Shown piece after piece: positions 1 to 9,135 of a stretch of 15,380 nucleotides of DNA. Below the pieces are notes generated by a model. That model saw nothing but the letters and a program-made list of their open reading frames with translations. It did no database searches and had not been told where the DNA came from. Within the stretch, counting starts at the first letter, position 1. Each line of letters starts with the position of its first letter. Position numbers and translations under genes: made by a program. The DNA is from JAAYJS01 sp964346185 (GTDB lineage Bacteria > Bacillota > Clostridia > Eubacteriales > Eubacteriaceae), in contig CAYFTR010000034.1 in assembly GCA_964346185.1 (NCBI GenBank), positions 1 to 15,380 of the forward strand, given 5' to 3'.

Positions 1-1207
1 CCAAAATACGAACAATATTGGTGAGATGTGCGGAAAATGTCGATAAACTCTGTTCAATACTTTGCTCGTCGCCGATATCCGCCAATACCTGATTATATAA
101 ATAAACGGTTGAACCTTCCTGAACAGGTATAAACAAACCGCATTTAACCATCAACGTCAGTAATCCGACCGTTTTTAAGGTGACGGTTTTGCCGCCGGTA
201 TTAGGACCTGTAATTACCAAGGTGTTAATTTCAGAATGCATGTAGATATCCGATGCTACCGCTGTGCGGGGTTCCAACAAAGGATGGCGTGCCTTTTTAA
301 GATAAAAGTGTTTGCCCTCGGATAGTTTGGGTTTTGTTGCTTTTATCTCCAAAGCATAGGTTGCCTTTGCAAAAATAAAATCTAATTCAATCAAAGAGCG
401 ATAGTTTTCCAGAACAGCTTCTTTATGTTGTACAATTTCGGCACCTAACACCATTAATACACGTTGGATTTCAACCTCTTCGTCCATTTCCAACAATCGC
501 AATTCATTGTTCAGTTCAACGACTTGGGCCGGTTCTATAAATAAGGTTGCTCCCGAACCGGAACGATCCAGTACATGACCCTTAATATGGGAACGGTACT
601 CCTGTTTAACGGGTATGACATATCGATTGCTTCTTAAAGTTACAATTTTTTCCTGTAAGGCTTTATCGTTGTCCTGGGCGTTGATGATTCTTTCCAACAC
701 GTCGTTGATACGTCTGTTTTTAAATTGGATTTCATGACGAATTCGTTTAAGTTCGGGTGAGGCATCATCTGCCATCTCCGATTCACTTAGGATCGATTTT
801 TGTATGGCATCGATAATGTCGGTACAAGAAACCATCCCATCGCGATAGTCCCCTAAATAATTCAAAGAATTTTTTTCCAAATCTTCATCAAAGTAATTTT
901 GAACATCTTCGCCGACTTTTAACATCGAAGCGATGCGCAGAAATTCTTTGAAACTGAGCACCGCACCGATTTCCGCTCTTTTCAGATAATCTTTCACATC
1001 GAAAACATCGGTCATCGGAGGGGTTCCGTTACGTAAAATCATCTGTAAAGCCTCATCGACCGACTCTAAACTTTCCTTAACAAGATATGTTTCCGACAAC
1101 GGCAACATTTTTTCGCATTTTGTTTTACCGCCGTCGGTTTTGCAAAATTGTTTTAAGTGTTCTTTAATTTTATGCAGTTCCAAAATACGCATACTTCTCT
1201 TATCCAT
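1..1207 (-). CDS. mutS2: Endonuclease MutS2 (N-terminal 402 residues; runs off the left edge)
   Basis: MutS2 is a MutS-family ATPase that does not work in mismatch repair. In Bacteria it is linked to suppression of recombination and, in Bacillus, to rescue of collided ribosomes. My translation of the minus strand gives 402 open codons with no stop. It shows a helical MutS core at about 1-300, with the lever/clamp coiled-coil segment around 140-270 including the family-typical VIPVKQEYRSHIKG (197-210) and SGSGATLFIEP (216-226). The ATPase Walker A GPNTGGKT lies at 334-341 and the following ADIGDEQSIEQSLSTFSAHL at 376-395. The rest of the ATPase, the KOW-like segment and the C-terminal Smr nuclease domain would lie beyond base 1. 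The ATG overlaps the U32 gene stop as TAATG and is preceded by GAGGAG, so translation is probably coupled. It is the last visible gene of the seven-gene operon. Identification is secure; the presence of the Smr domain cannot be seen. Confidence 0.95.
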   Translation of the reverse strand, partial: MDKRSMRILELHKIKEHLKQFCKTDGGKTKCEKMLPLSETYLVKESLESVDEALQMILRNGTPPMTDVFDVKDYLKRAEIGAVLSFKEFLRIASMLKVGEDVQNYFDEDLEKNSLNYLGDYRDGMVSCTDIIDAIQKSILSESEMADDASPELKRIRHEIQFKNRRINDVLERIINAQDNDKALQEKIVTLRSNRYVIPVKQEYRSHIKGHVLDRSGSGATLFIEPAQVVELNNELRLLEMDEEVEIQRVLMVLGAEIVQHKEAVLENYRSLIELDFIFAKATYALEIKATKPKLSEGKHFYLKKARHPLLEPRTAVASDIYMHSEINTLVITGPNTGGKTVTLKTVGLLTLMVKCGLFIPVQEGSTVYLYNQVLADIGDEQSIEQSLSTFSAHLTNIVRIL

Positions 1208-3570
1208 TAATGAACTCCTCTATGTATTAGCCCGCGTGTTCTATTGGGTAAGTTTTCTATCCATTGTTCCGATTTAAACGGCCGCTCTTTACAATAGTGT
1301 GCTATGATCTTTTGTAGATCAGATGCTTTTTCTTCAGTCCAATAAAGTCGCCATTCGTCGCAAAAAGGCAAACGCTCCAGTTCCCTATACAGTGCCAACA
1401 CGTGAGAGTTATACAGATGAATATGTCCCGTAGGGTCTTTATAGAGTCTGAATTTTTGATTTCTTTCGTCTGTTAAGCAAGCACCGTTTACTTTAAGACA
1501 AGTTTCGCAATGCCGCTCTGTACACGCAAAGGGACAATGATCCGTTACCATCATCTCGCTATATCCGTAAACCGGCAGAATGTAACTGAAACCCTCTCGT
1601 AAAACTTCCGTAACTTCTCTGATTTGGGTGTAATCCATCTCCATTGACAGTACCAGTGACGTGACACCGTCTTTCTCCAGATGGTCGATGGCCATATTAT
1701 TAAAGATATTTAGTGAGGTGTCCCCTTGGACAGGTGCAATCTTTTTTCGTTTAAGCCAATACAAAACATCATAACTTTTGGCCGAAAATCGCCGGGGGTT
1801 CAAATCTGTTAAAATTTGTATCGAATTCTCCCATTTTTTCATAAAGTTATTTCGGATGACTTTTGGAAAAGTGATATTTAAATCAATTTTGTTCTCATAT
1901 AAAAATTTTCGTTTATTGCGAATATTTTTGATGTCTTTATGATTGTATAAAGGTACAACCACTTCGTCCAATCCGTTCTCCGGCAATAATTCCAACTGTC
2001 GGCTATCTTTTAATTCCAAAGACAGTCTTGGTTTTTTTACTTTAGAATGTCGAATTTCCCTTTCAGGAAGAATATCCTCAACTCTTAGCTTTAGAAATGT
2101 TTTATTTTGGACATGTTTGCTTTTAGTTAATTTGTCCACAATTTTTCTCCTTAAAGCATTGAGTTCGCTTTTTTTAAGAAAGAGCCCTTGTGGCATATCA
2201 ACCGTTAATTTTTTTAGTGTGTAGGGGTTATCTCCCAATTTTTCTAATTGATTTTTAATAAAATTTAAGTCAATCCCTCGGTTTTTTGCCTTTTGAGGTA
2301 AAATATCTACTTCAAACGACATAACAACATCTTCCGAAACTTGTACCTGAACGGGACACTCTTCTCGCAAAACCAAATGCAGACTTAACGGTTCTTTTTG
2401 TTCCGACAAAGGCTTTAGTGCCGCTTTTTCCAGAGCAGATTCCAAACTGTTGTCTTTTGTTTTAAAGACCTGCATCTGCTTTCGAATTTTGTAATTCGGC
2501 GGTAAGACGACACAATTTGATGATGTTTTCTCTAAACGTCGGACGATCCAACCTGTTTTTTGATCATCACCGAAAGCAATACCGTCTCCCGATTCCAAGG
2601 TTTCACCTTTGTGTAGATGTATTACCAATTTATGTGCACTTGCAACTTCAACCCGTCCTATTAAACGACCTTTCTTTTTAGCAATTTGTTGATTAAGTGT
2701 CTGCACATCTTCAAATAACAGCCCTTTTGTAAAGTCTCTGTTGAATACCGTTTGTAGGATATCCTCCGTTGCTTCGGCTTTACCGTCCAAAGCATTTCGA
2801 TATGCCTTTGTTACGGCATAGACATAAGCAGGTTGCTTCATACGTCCTTCTATTTTTAGGGCATCAACCCCTACGTCAACAATTTTCTGAATATCGTTGA
2901 CGGTATTTAAGTCCTTGGTACTGATTAACGGACCGGATTTAACAAATTGCCCCTGTTTATCGTACAATTTGTAGTTTTTTCGGCAAGGTTGAGCACATAG
3001 CCCTCTGTTGCCCGAACGGCCGCCAATAAGTGCACTCATCAGGCATTGTCCGGAATACGCATAACAAAGAGCACCGTGAATAAATATTTTTAACTCTATA
3101 TCGGTTTCTTTGCGTATATCAGCAATCTCTTTTAAAGGCATTTCTCTCGGAAGTACAACTCGCTGAAAACCCAAATCTTCAAAATAGCGAACACCGGATA
3201 AACCGTACACTGAACCTTGGGTGCTGGTCTGCATAGAAAGCATCGGGTAATACTTACCTATAAGTTCAGTCAGCCCTAAATCTTGAAGAATTAAGCCGTC
3301 AATACCAATGTCGGCTAAATGGTTTAAAGTGTCGATAGCTTTCGGTAACTCGGAGTCTTTTATTAATATATTCATCGCTATATAAACTTTGACACCTTTG
3401 TTGTGACAAAGAGAGGAAATTTCTTCCAATTCCTTTAAATCGAAATTACCTGCTCGTCTTCTTGCGGAAAAATTTTTTTCTCCAATGTATATGGCATCGG
3501 CTCCGCCGTTTATTGCCGCCAGAACCGATGCCATATTACCTGCCGGCGCCAATAATTCTATTTTTCTCAT
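1207..3570 (-). CDS. U32 family peptidase / RlhA-type protein with C-terminal DUF3656-like region
   Basis: 787 residues. Family knowledge: U32 'peptidases' include the E. coli RNA hydroxylation proteins RlhA (23S rRNA C2501) and TrhP (tRNA U34), as well as proteins described as collagenases. The longer Bacillota form carries an extra C-terminal domain (DUF3656). Seen here: an N-terminal TIM-barrel-like region beginning with ELLAPAGN (5-12), GGADAIYIGEKNFSARR (22-38) and the signature SGQCLMSALIGGRSGNRGLC (173-192). This gives a four-cysteine set at C169, C176, C192 and C196, suitable for an iron-sulfur cluster. A second barrel-like half at about 510-670 is followed by another cysteine group at C679, C683, C688, C691 and C698. 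The start overlaps the upstream carboxypeptidase stop as ATGA and has AAGG seven bases ahead. Because of the cysteines and the RlhA-like architecture, an RNA-modifying role seems likelier to me than proteolysis, but the substrate cannot be read from sequence. Confidence 0.88.
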   Translation of the reverse strand: MRKIELLAPAGNMASVLAAINGGADAIYIGEKNFSARRRAGNFDLKELEEISSLCHNKGVKVYIAMNILIKDSELPKAIDTLNHLADIGIDGLILQDLGLTELIGKYYPMLSMQTSTQGSVYGLSGVRYFEDLGFQRVVLPREMPLKEIADIRKETDIELKIFIHGALCYAYSGQCLMSALIGGRSGNRGLCAQPCRKNYKLYDKQGQFVKSGPLISTKDLNTVNDIQKIVDVGVDALKIEGRMKQPAYVYAVTKAYRNALDGKAEATEDILQTVFNRDFTKGLLFEDVQTLNQQIAKKKGRLIGRVEVASAHKLVIHLHKGETLESGDGIAFGDDQKTGWIVRRLEKTSSNCVVLPPNYKIRKQMQVFKTKDNSLESALEKAALKPLSEQKEPLSLHLVLREECPVQVQVSEDVVMSFEVDILPQKAKNRGIDLNFIKNQLEKLGDNPYTLKKLTVDMPQGLFLKKSELNALRRKIVDKLTKSKHVQNKTFLKLRVEDILPEREIRHSKVKKPRLSLELKDSRQLELLPENGLDEVVVPLYNHKDIKNIRNKRKFLYENKIDLNITFPKVIRNNFMKKWENSIQILTDLNPRRFSAKSYDVLYWLKRKKIAPVQGDTSLNIFNNMAIDHLEKDGVTSLVLSMEMDYTQIREVTEVLREGFSYILPVYGYSEMMVTDHCPFACTERHCETCLKVNGACLTDERNQKFRLYKDPTGHIHLYNSHVLALYRELERLPFCDEWRLYWTEEKASDLQKIIAHYCKERPFKSEQWIENLPNRTRGLIHRGVH
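1215..1220 (-). promoter_or_regulatory. Ribosome binding site of mutS2, inside the U32 gene
   Basis: GAGGAG on the minus strand, seven bases before the mutS2 ATG and lying within the last codons of the U32 gene. Together with the TAATG stop/start overlap it fixes the mutS2 start and points to translational coupling. Confidence 0.75.
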
Positions 3571-4877
3571 AGAAGCACCTTCATATCACTCCATCTGTTT
3601 ACAACAATGACACTCTGTACTTTTAAGAATATATCTCTAAGAATCGACACCCAAGACCGCTTACTGACAGTGTGTGTGCTGATTAGAGGAAATCGTTTTA
3701 TTTCCCGATTGTTTAAAAGTACAATCGCTTCACCTATTTTTTCATTCCCTGTAATCGATTGTTTCAAGCGGATTGCTCCGTTTTCTTCATAGCAATAGGT
3801 TTCGTCCCATACATAATTTAACTGATACTTTTGTTTTTGATCCTCGGGTAAGCAACTCAATGTTTCTTTATCGGTTTGCAGATTCAGAAATTTGTCCTGT
3901 CGACTTCTCGGATTAATAACTCTATGAGATTCGGCATGCAGCACCTCATTCCAATCCAATAAGGAATAGAAGCGGTTAACTTGCTCAGTAAGTGCTTTGC
4001 TTTGTACAAATATTCCGACTCTGTCTTCCGCTTGTAACAAAACTCCGACAATTTTCATTTCTCCGATATCGCTAAAAAAAACAAAACATCGCCCAGCTTC
4101 GTCCGTAAATCCGGTTTTACCACCTCGTACCATTTCGTGATAAAACGGGTTTTTTCCCGGATACTTCCCGCTTCGGTCGTACTCTTCGGGAATTCGATCA
4201 GCGTATAGATTTAAATTCGAATTATACCATCGGTGTTCCTTACCCTTAAGTCCTTTGCAGGTGTACAAGGATGTGTTCATGACTTTGTTTAAAGTTTCCG
4301 ATTTTAAACATTCCTCGGCGATGACGGCCAAATCTTCCGGTGTTGTGTAATGCTCCGAATGGTGTAAACCGTGGGGGTTGACGAAATGTGAATCCGACAA
4401 TCCCAAACTTTTAACTTTGTCGTTCATCAAAGCAACAAAGCCCGCAATCGGATTTAGGGAGTCCCTTTTCTTACCGACATGATGGGCTAAGACCATGGCG
4501 GCATCGTTACCCGAAGGTAACATCAGTCCATATAATAAATCCATATAGGACAGACTTTCACCTATTTCCAAATGGGCTACGGAGCTATCCGGATCCAGGT
4601 TGTTGATCTCGTCACCTACTATGATCTTTTCGCTTAAATTTTTAACTTCATCGCAAACAACCAAAGCCGTTACGAGTTTTGTCGTACTGGCAGGATAAAA
4701 ACGGTGCTTCGCTTCTTTTTCAAATAAACGATCACCGCTTTCGGTTTCTACGATTAATACACCTTCTTCGGTATCAAATAGTCCGGGTTCAATCACCGAA
4801 GCTTGTACGCACATAGGTTGAAAAAAACAAACCAAAAACAGGAACCATAAAATATATACTTTATCCTTATTTTTCAT
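3567..4877 (-). CDS. D-alanyl-D-alanine carboxypeptidase (penicillin-binding protein, S11 family)
   Basis: Low-molecular-weight penicillin-binding protein that trims the terminal D-alanine from peptidoglycan pentapeptides outside the membrane. A signal peptide spans about residues 7-26, with a hydrophobic core and a VQA cleavage site. All three active-site motifs are present: SxxK as STTK at 64-67, SxN as SGN at 122-124 and KTG at 254-256. A C-terminal domain follows from about 320. A segment near 400-425 has hydrophobic positions and could be the membrane-associating helix usual in the family. Length, 436 residues, is normal for the DacF/PBP5 type. I chose the ATG at 4877, whose A is shared with the upstream M16 peptidase stop (TGATG). 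A TTG one codon earlier is possible, but a GGA would directly abut it. The Shine-Dalgarno is weak, so coupling to the upstream gene is likely. Which Dac paralogue this is cannot be told; a sporulation role (DacF) is only a guess. Confidence 0.93.
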   Translation of the reverse strand: MKNKDKVYILWFLFLVCFFQPMCVQASVIEPGLFDTEEGVLIVETESGDRLFEKEAKHRFYPASTTKLVTALVVCDEVKNLSEKIIVGDEINNLDPDSSVAHLEIGESLSYMDLLYGLMLPSGNDAAMVLAHHVGKKRDSLNPIAGFVALMNDKVKSLGLSDSHFVNPHGLHHSEHYTTPEDLAVIAEECLKSETLNKVMNTSLYTCKGLKGKEHRWYNSNLNLYADRIPEEYDRSGKYPGKNPFYHEMVRGGKTGFTDEAGRCFVFFSDIGEMKIVGVLLQAEDRVGIFVQSKALTEQVNRFYSLLDWNEVLHAESHRVINPRSRQDKFLNLQTDKETLSCLPEDQKQKYQLNYVWDETYCYEENGAIRLKQSITGNEKIGEAIVLLNNREIKRFPLISTHTVSKRSWVSILRDIFLKVQSVIVVNRWSDMKVLL

Positions 4878-7795
4878 CAATCCAAGTTGAGCAATTGATC
4901 AAAGTATGATTGTCGTTGCGTCAATTTATCGCTGCTACCGATGACACAAAGATAATCGGTTTGATTGAAGGTATCAAAGATTTCCGCCAATTTTTTTAAT
5001 TTTGCAAGGGTGCAGGATAACATTTCATCTCTTTCTTTTTGAAGATCCTCTTCGGTTAAACCGCTAAAATAACGTGTTTCGGCTACGATACTTTTATTGG
5101 CATCGCTAACGGGTACTTCCTTAGGACTGATAGATCCGATAATATATTTTTCAAGCTCTCGTTGACAAACATTCAGATTTTTAATAAAATCCGCCGCATT
5201 GGCATAGGTATTCAAAGTAGATGTAAGGTTCGGATCCCTATAAGATGTAAAATATAAATCGCCACCGAAACCGACACCGAAGGCGGCACCGTAAGCACCG
5301 CCCAATACGCGCAATTGCTTCCATAAATATTCCATAGAGAGCAATTGTTTTAATACCAACATCTCGCCACGATAAGCAAAACCGTGTTCAATAATATTAA
5401 AGCCTTTTGCAACGTATTGTACCGTTCCGCCGGTTTTAAAGCCTTCGTTATTACCGGTTTGCGGAAAATAAATACGATGTCGCTCTCCTGTATCCGAGTT
5501 TAAGGTTTTGATTAAGATTTCCGCTTTTCGAATAAGAGCCTCTTTTTGTTTTTCATGGGAAGTGATGCTGACCGTTACATTTTTACTTGTAAACAATCGG
5601 TTTGATAAAGCTTTAAAATGTTGTTCAATATTATAAAAATCTGCATCTGTCCAGTTAAAACCGCATAATTGTTTATAAAAATCGTAACCTCCGACCAACT
5701 CAAGGCAACGTCCGCTTTGAGAATAATAGCTCCTCAACCTTTGGGCGGCAGCCGTATGACCGGAATTAAGCAATTGGTTCTTCTTTGTCAGTTTAGCTTC
5801 TGTCAAGATATCTTTGATTAAATCCCGTTCACTGAATATACTCTCCTTGACAACGGATTCGGTAAGCTCAAAAAGATGATCTACATTTTCGTAAAGTGCT
5901 TTTCCGCTAATAACAAATTTGCCTTTATATTGTCCGGGATTTTGTATATCGTTATAGATATCGATATGTGTCGAAATACCACCGGTATAAAGATCGATTT
6001 GACGATCTAAGGTTTCAAAAGGATATTTTTTAGTGGAAACACCCGTTAATACTTTGTTGAACAAACCTAAGTACTGAATATCTTCGTAGGTTAGTGTTTC
6101 AATGTCAAAAATTAATTTGAAATAAATGATATCTTCTCCTGTACTGCGATAATAAAAAATATCGTAAGTGTTTTGATGAATCACCTCATCGACGGGATAA
6201 GCTTTTGCTTTTCGGTCTATTTCTTCCAAAGATAATTTGGGAATAGTCGCCAATGCTTCAGGGGTATCGGTTTCCTTTTGAAAGGCAATAAGTTTTCGAT
6301 TCTCCTCCAAGAGCTTTTGTAATTGCTCCTCCGATAAATTTTTTTGGAAGGTTCGTAATTTTTCTTTTAATGCTTGGTCCTGTTTTTCTCCCAGATTTTC
6401 GTCGGGTCGCATCGTTACAACGGTGCGATGCTTATTATCGATTAAATTTTTCTTAAGAAGACTTTCAAACCCATCCGTTTTTAACCAATTTTTCAGTTCT
6501 CTATAAACCGTGCGGTATTTTAAATAACCAAAGGGATTGCCCTCGTAAAGCCATAACTCCAACATGTCCAAGCCGTAAATAAGCCCCTTGGGGTAGTTGC
6601 CGTAATCCGCTTCAACAGTTTCAAATTCCGACGCTTGAAGACGAGCCTTTAATAACTCTTTATCCATTCCATTTTTATAAAGATTGTTTAAAACATCGTT
6701 AACGGTGTCTAAAATCAGTTTTTTATGGTCAACCTTTGTGTTTTTTACGGTAAGTGTCAACACCGGTTGTTTTAAAGCCGTTGAAAAACCATAGTCGATA
6801 TCTTCTGCAATTTTTAAATCCAACAATGCTTTTTTTAGCGGGGAAGCATTGGTATCCAATAAAAATTTTAGTAATATCTCCAATCCTGTCAATGACGTAA
6901 CATTTTCTTCTAAGTCAAAAACATAACCGAGACTGATATAATCCCGATTTTGCTCTTTTATCGGTTCCGTAACCGGGTAGGTTACTTCCGTTTGCATCGG
7001 CTTTTGAGGTGCCATTTGTTTTTCTATACGGCTGTTTACTTCTTTCTTATCGAAATTGAACAGGTATTCCCGATCTAAGTAAGCCAGTCTTTCTTCCAAA
7101 TCCATGTCGCCATATAGGTAAAAGTATGCATTGCTCGGATGATAATAGTTACTGTGAAACTCTATAAAAGCTTCATACGTTAAATCGGTAATATGATCCG
7201 GATGTCCCCCGGATTCATGACCGTAAATCGTATCGGGAAATAACGCACGAGATAAAGCACCATCTAAAATTTCTTCAGGATTAGAGTAAACCCCCTTCAT
7301 CTCATTGTAGACCACACCGTTATAATATATCTCGTCTTTTTTATTTTCCAAATGATAATGCCATCCTTCTTGTTGGAACACATAGGGGTTATCATAAATA
7401 TTCGGAAAGAATACGGCATCCATGTAGACATCCATCAAGTTATTAAAGTCTTTATTATTGGTACTGGCAACGGGATAAACGGTTTTATCCGGATAGGTCA
7501 TCGCATTAAGAAAGGTGTTTAATGAACCTTTTACCAGCTCCACAAAGGGCTCTTTTAATGGGTACTTACGAGAACCGCATAAAACGGAATGTTCCAATAT
7601 ATGTGCAACACCCGTACTGTTATTTGACGGGGTTCTGAACCCGACATAAAACACTTTATTGGTGTCGTCATTTTGAATAGAAACCAGGCGTGCACCGGTT
7701 TGAATATGCTCGAACACACGTCCAATACTTTGAATCTCAGCAATTTTTTCTTGATTTATTAATTTAAAGCCATGGGTTATTTCGTTTATTTTCAT
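4877..7795 (-). CDS. M16C family zinc metallopeptidase (insulinase/presequence-protease type)
   Basis: Predicted cytoplasmic zinc peptidase of the clamshell M16C subfamily, related to mitochondrial presequence protease and expected to degrade peptides; no signal peptide is visible. The inverted zinc motif HxxEH is HILEH at 65-69 with E68 as the catalytic base. The distal zinc ligand is probably E165 in NGVVYNEMKGVYSNP (159-173). The catalytic half is followed by a long linker helix region and a second, inactive half. Near the C-terminus is the RVLGGAYGAAFGVGF stretch, which matches the substrate-binding R/Y region of the family. Length is 972 residues, normal for the family. The reading frame opens at a TTG at 7810, but an AAAGGA lies at the right distance only from the ATG at 7795, so I use that start; it gives MKINEITHG. 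It lies 11 bases after the rarA stop and shares one base with the carboxypeptidase start. Its biological substrate and the reason for this operon position are unknown. Confidence 0.92.
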   Translation of the reverse strand: MKINEITHGFKLINQEKIAEIQSIGRVFEHIQTGARLVSIQNDDTNKVFYVGFRTPSNNSTGVAHILEHSVLCGSRKYPLKEPFVELVKGSLNTFLNAMTYPDKTVYPVASTNNKDFNNLMDVYMDAVFFPNIYDNPYVFQQEGWHYHLENKKDEIYYNGVVYNEMKGVYSNPEEILDGALSRALFPDTIYGHESGGHPDHITDLTYEAFIEFHSNYYHPSNAYFYLYGDMDLEERLAYLDREYLFNFDKKEVNSRIEKQMAPQKPMQTEVTYPVTEPIKEQNRDYISLGYVFDLEENVTSLTGLEILLKFLLDTNASPLKKALLDLKIAEDIDYGFSTALKQPVLTLTVKNTKVDHKKLILDTVNDVLNNLYKNGMDKELLKARLQASEFETVEADYGNYPKGLIYGLDMLELWLYEGNPFGYLKYRTVYRELKNWLKTDGFESLLKKNLIDNKHRTVVTMRPDENLGEKQDQALKEKLRTFQKNLSEEQLQKLLEENRKLIAFQKETDTPEALATIPKLSLEEIDRKAKAYPVDEVIHQNTYDIFYYRSTGEDIIYFKLIFDIETLTYEDIQYLGLFNKVLTGVSTKKYPFETLDRQIDLYTGGISTHIDIYNDIQNPGQYKGKFVISGKALYENVDHLFELTESVVKESIFSERDLIKDILTEAKLTKKNQLLNSGHTAAAQRLRSYYSQSGRCLELVGGYDFYKQLCGFNWTDADFYNIEQHFKALSNRLFTSKNVTVSITSHEKQKEALIRKAEILIKTLNSDTGERHRIYFPQTGNNEGFKTGGTVQYVAKGFNIIEHGFAYRGEMLVLKQLLSMEYLWKQLRVLGGAYGAAFGVGFGGDLYFTSYRDPNLTSTLNTYANAADFIKNLNVCQRELEKYIIGSISPKEVPVSDANKSIVAETRYFSGLTEEDLQKERDEMLSCTLAKLKKLAEIFDTFNQTDYLCVIGSSDKLTQRQSYFDQLLNLD

Positions 7796-7801
7796 TTGTT
7801 G

Positions 7802-7807
7802 TCCTTT
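7802..7807 (-). promoter_or_regulatory. Ribosome binding site deciding the M16C peptidase start
   Basis: AAAGGA on the minus strand, six bases before the ATG at 7795 and overlapping the end of rarA. It lies downstream of most of the alternative TTG codon at 7810, which therefore cannot use it. Confidence 0.7.
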
Positions 7808-9135
7808 CAATTACCTAATTTTCGGATTTTTTCCAAGTAATTCGATAACGTTTTTTCGTAGCCTGATTGTGTCGGAAAATAAAATTGTGTTCCGACAAGA
7901 TCATCCGGTAAATACGGTTGATCGTAGTAGTGCTCGGGATAGTTGTGAGGGTAGTGATAGACCCTGTCGTCTTTTATACTTTTATCCCTATAATGTTTAT
8001 CTTGTAAATGAACAGGCACTTTCCCGTCGGAATGCTTTTTGAGTGCTTCGCCCGCTCGGTTAATGGCCACATAAGAGGCATTGCTTTTCGGTGAAGCTGC
8101 TAAAAAAGTTGTTACTTGTGCAAGGTTTAACCGTGCCTCCGGCAGACCGATCATCTGAACCGCATGGGCTGCCGCTACAGCCATAGCTAAACCTTGGGGC
8201 TCGGCATTTCCGATATCTTCCGATGCTAAAATTACCAGACGTCTGGCAATGAAGTTAGGGTCTTCACCGGCTTCCAACATTTTTGCGAGCCAAAATAAAG
8301 CCGCATCGGGATCCGATCCTCGTACACTTTTAATGAAAGCGGAAATGGTATCATAATGGTTGTCTCCGCTTTTATCGTATTGCACACCTTTATGTTGGAT
8401 ACATTCAACGGCCGTTTGCCTGTCAACAATTAATTGTCCTTCTTTATTTTTTTCAGCGGTCAGTGCTGCCAATTCCAAAGCGTTGAGTGCCTTACGCACA
8501 TCACCGTTTGCCGCGACTACCCAATGGTCAAGAGCTTGTTCTTCAATTACTATGGGATAGTAACCCAGTCCCCTCTCTTTATCAGATACGGCATTTAGAA
8601 TAATTGCTTTGATATCCTGATCGGATAAAGACTGAAAAGCAAAAGTCGTGGAACGAGATAATAAAGGTGAGTTAATTTCATAAAAAGGGTTTTCTGTCGT
8701 CGCACCGATTAAAGTAATCAAACCTTTTTCTACGGAGGGCAACAGAGCGTCCTGTTGTGCTTTATTAAACCGATGGATTTCATCGATAAATAAAATGGTA
8801 CGCTTATTATAGACACCTAAGTTGTTTTCTGCAACTTTAATAATCGCCTCGATATCTTTTTTTCCGGCCATTACTGCATTTAACTCATGAAAATCCGCCT
8901 TGGTTTCATTTGCAATAACACGGGCAAGTGTCGTTTTTCCGGTACCCGAAGGTCCATAGAAAATAGCTGATGTCAAACGATCCGCCTTAATTAATCTGTA
9001 TAGGAGTTTGCCCTTACCTAAAAGGTGTCTTTGACCGACAAATTGGTCCAGTTTTTTAGGACGCATTCTATCTGCCAAAGGAGCGTGCTGTATCTCCCTA
9101 GTTTTTCTATTTATATCAAACATGTTTTCTTGCAT
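7807..9135 (-). CDS. rarA: Replication-associated recombination protein A (RarA/MgsA), AAA+ ATPase
   Basis: RarA is the bacterial homologue of yeast Mgs1 and human WRNIP1. It is a clamp-loader-like AAA+ ATPase that acts at stalled replication forks and interacts with SSB. Motifs in order: RPKKLDQFVGQRHLLG (25-40), the N-linker typical of the family; Walker A GPSGTGKT at 61-68; Walker B LFIDEIHRFNKAQQDALL at 115-132; sensor 1 GATTENP at 144-150; then the helical lid and the C-terminal tetramerisation domain, including a WLAKMLEAGEDPNFIARRL stretch. Length of 442 residues is full. The ATG at 9135 has AAAGGA eight bases ahead; a second ATG four codons in has no such site. The first 20 bases overlap the end of the methyltransferase gene. 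The neighbouring DNA methyltransferase and mutS2 suit a genome-maintenance theme. Identification is firm. Confidence 0.96.
   Translation of the reverse strand: MQENMFDINRKTREIQHAPLADRMRPKKLDQFVGQRHLLGKGKLLYRLIKADRLTSAIFYGPSGTGKTTLARVIANETKADFHELNAVMAGKKDIEAIIKVAENNLGVYNKRTILFIDEIHRFNKAQQDALLPSVEKGLITLIGATTENPFYEINSPLLSRSTTFAFQSLSDQDIKAIILNAVSDKERGLGYYPIVIEEQALDHWVVAANGDVRKALNALELAALTAEKNKEGQLIVDRQTAVECIQHKGVQYDKSGDNHYDTISAFIKSVRGSDPDAALFWLAKMLEAGEDPNFIARRLVILASEDIGNAEPQGLAMAVAAAHAVQMIGLPEARLNLAQVTTFLAASPKSNASYVAINRAGEALKKHSDGKVPVHLQDKHYRDKSIKDDRVYHYPHNYPEHYYDQPYLPDDLVGTQFYFPTQSGYEKTLSNYLEKIRKLGN

Noticed and set aside
7796..7810. TTG start at 7810 for the M16 peptidase.
   Set aside because: The ribosome binding site lies between that TTG and the ATG at 7795, so only the ATG is properly placed.
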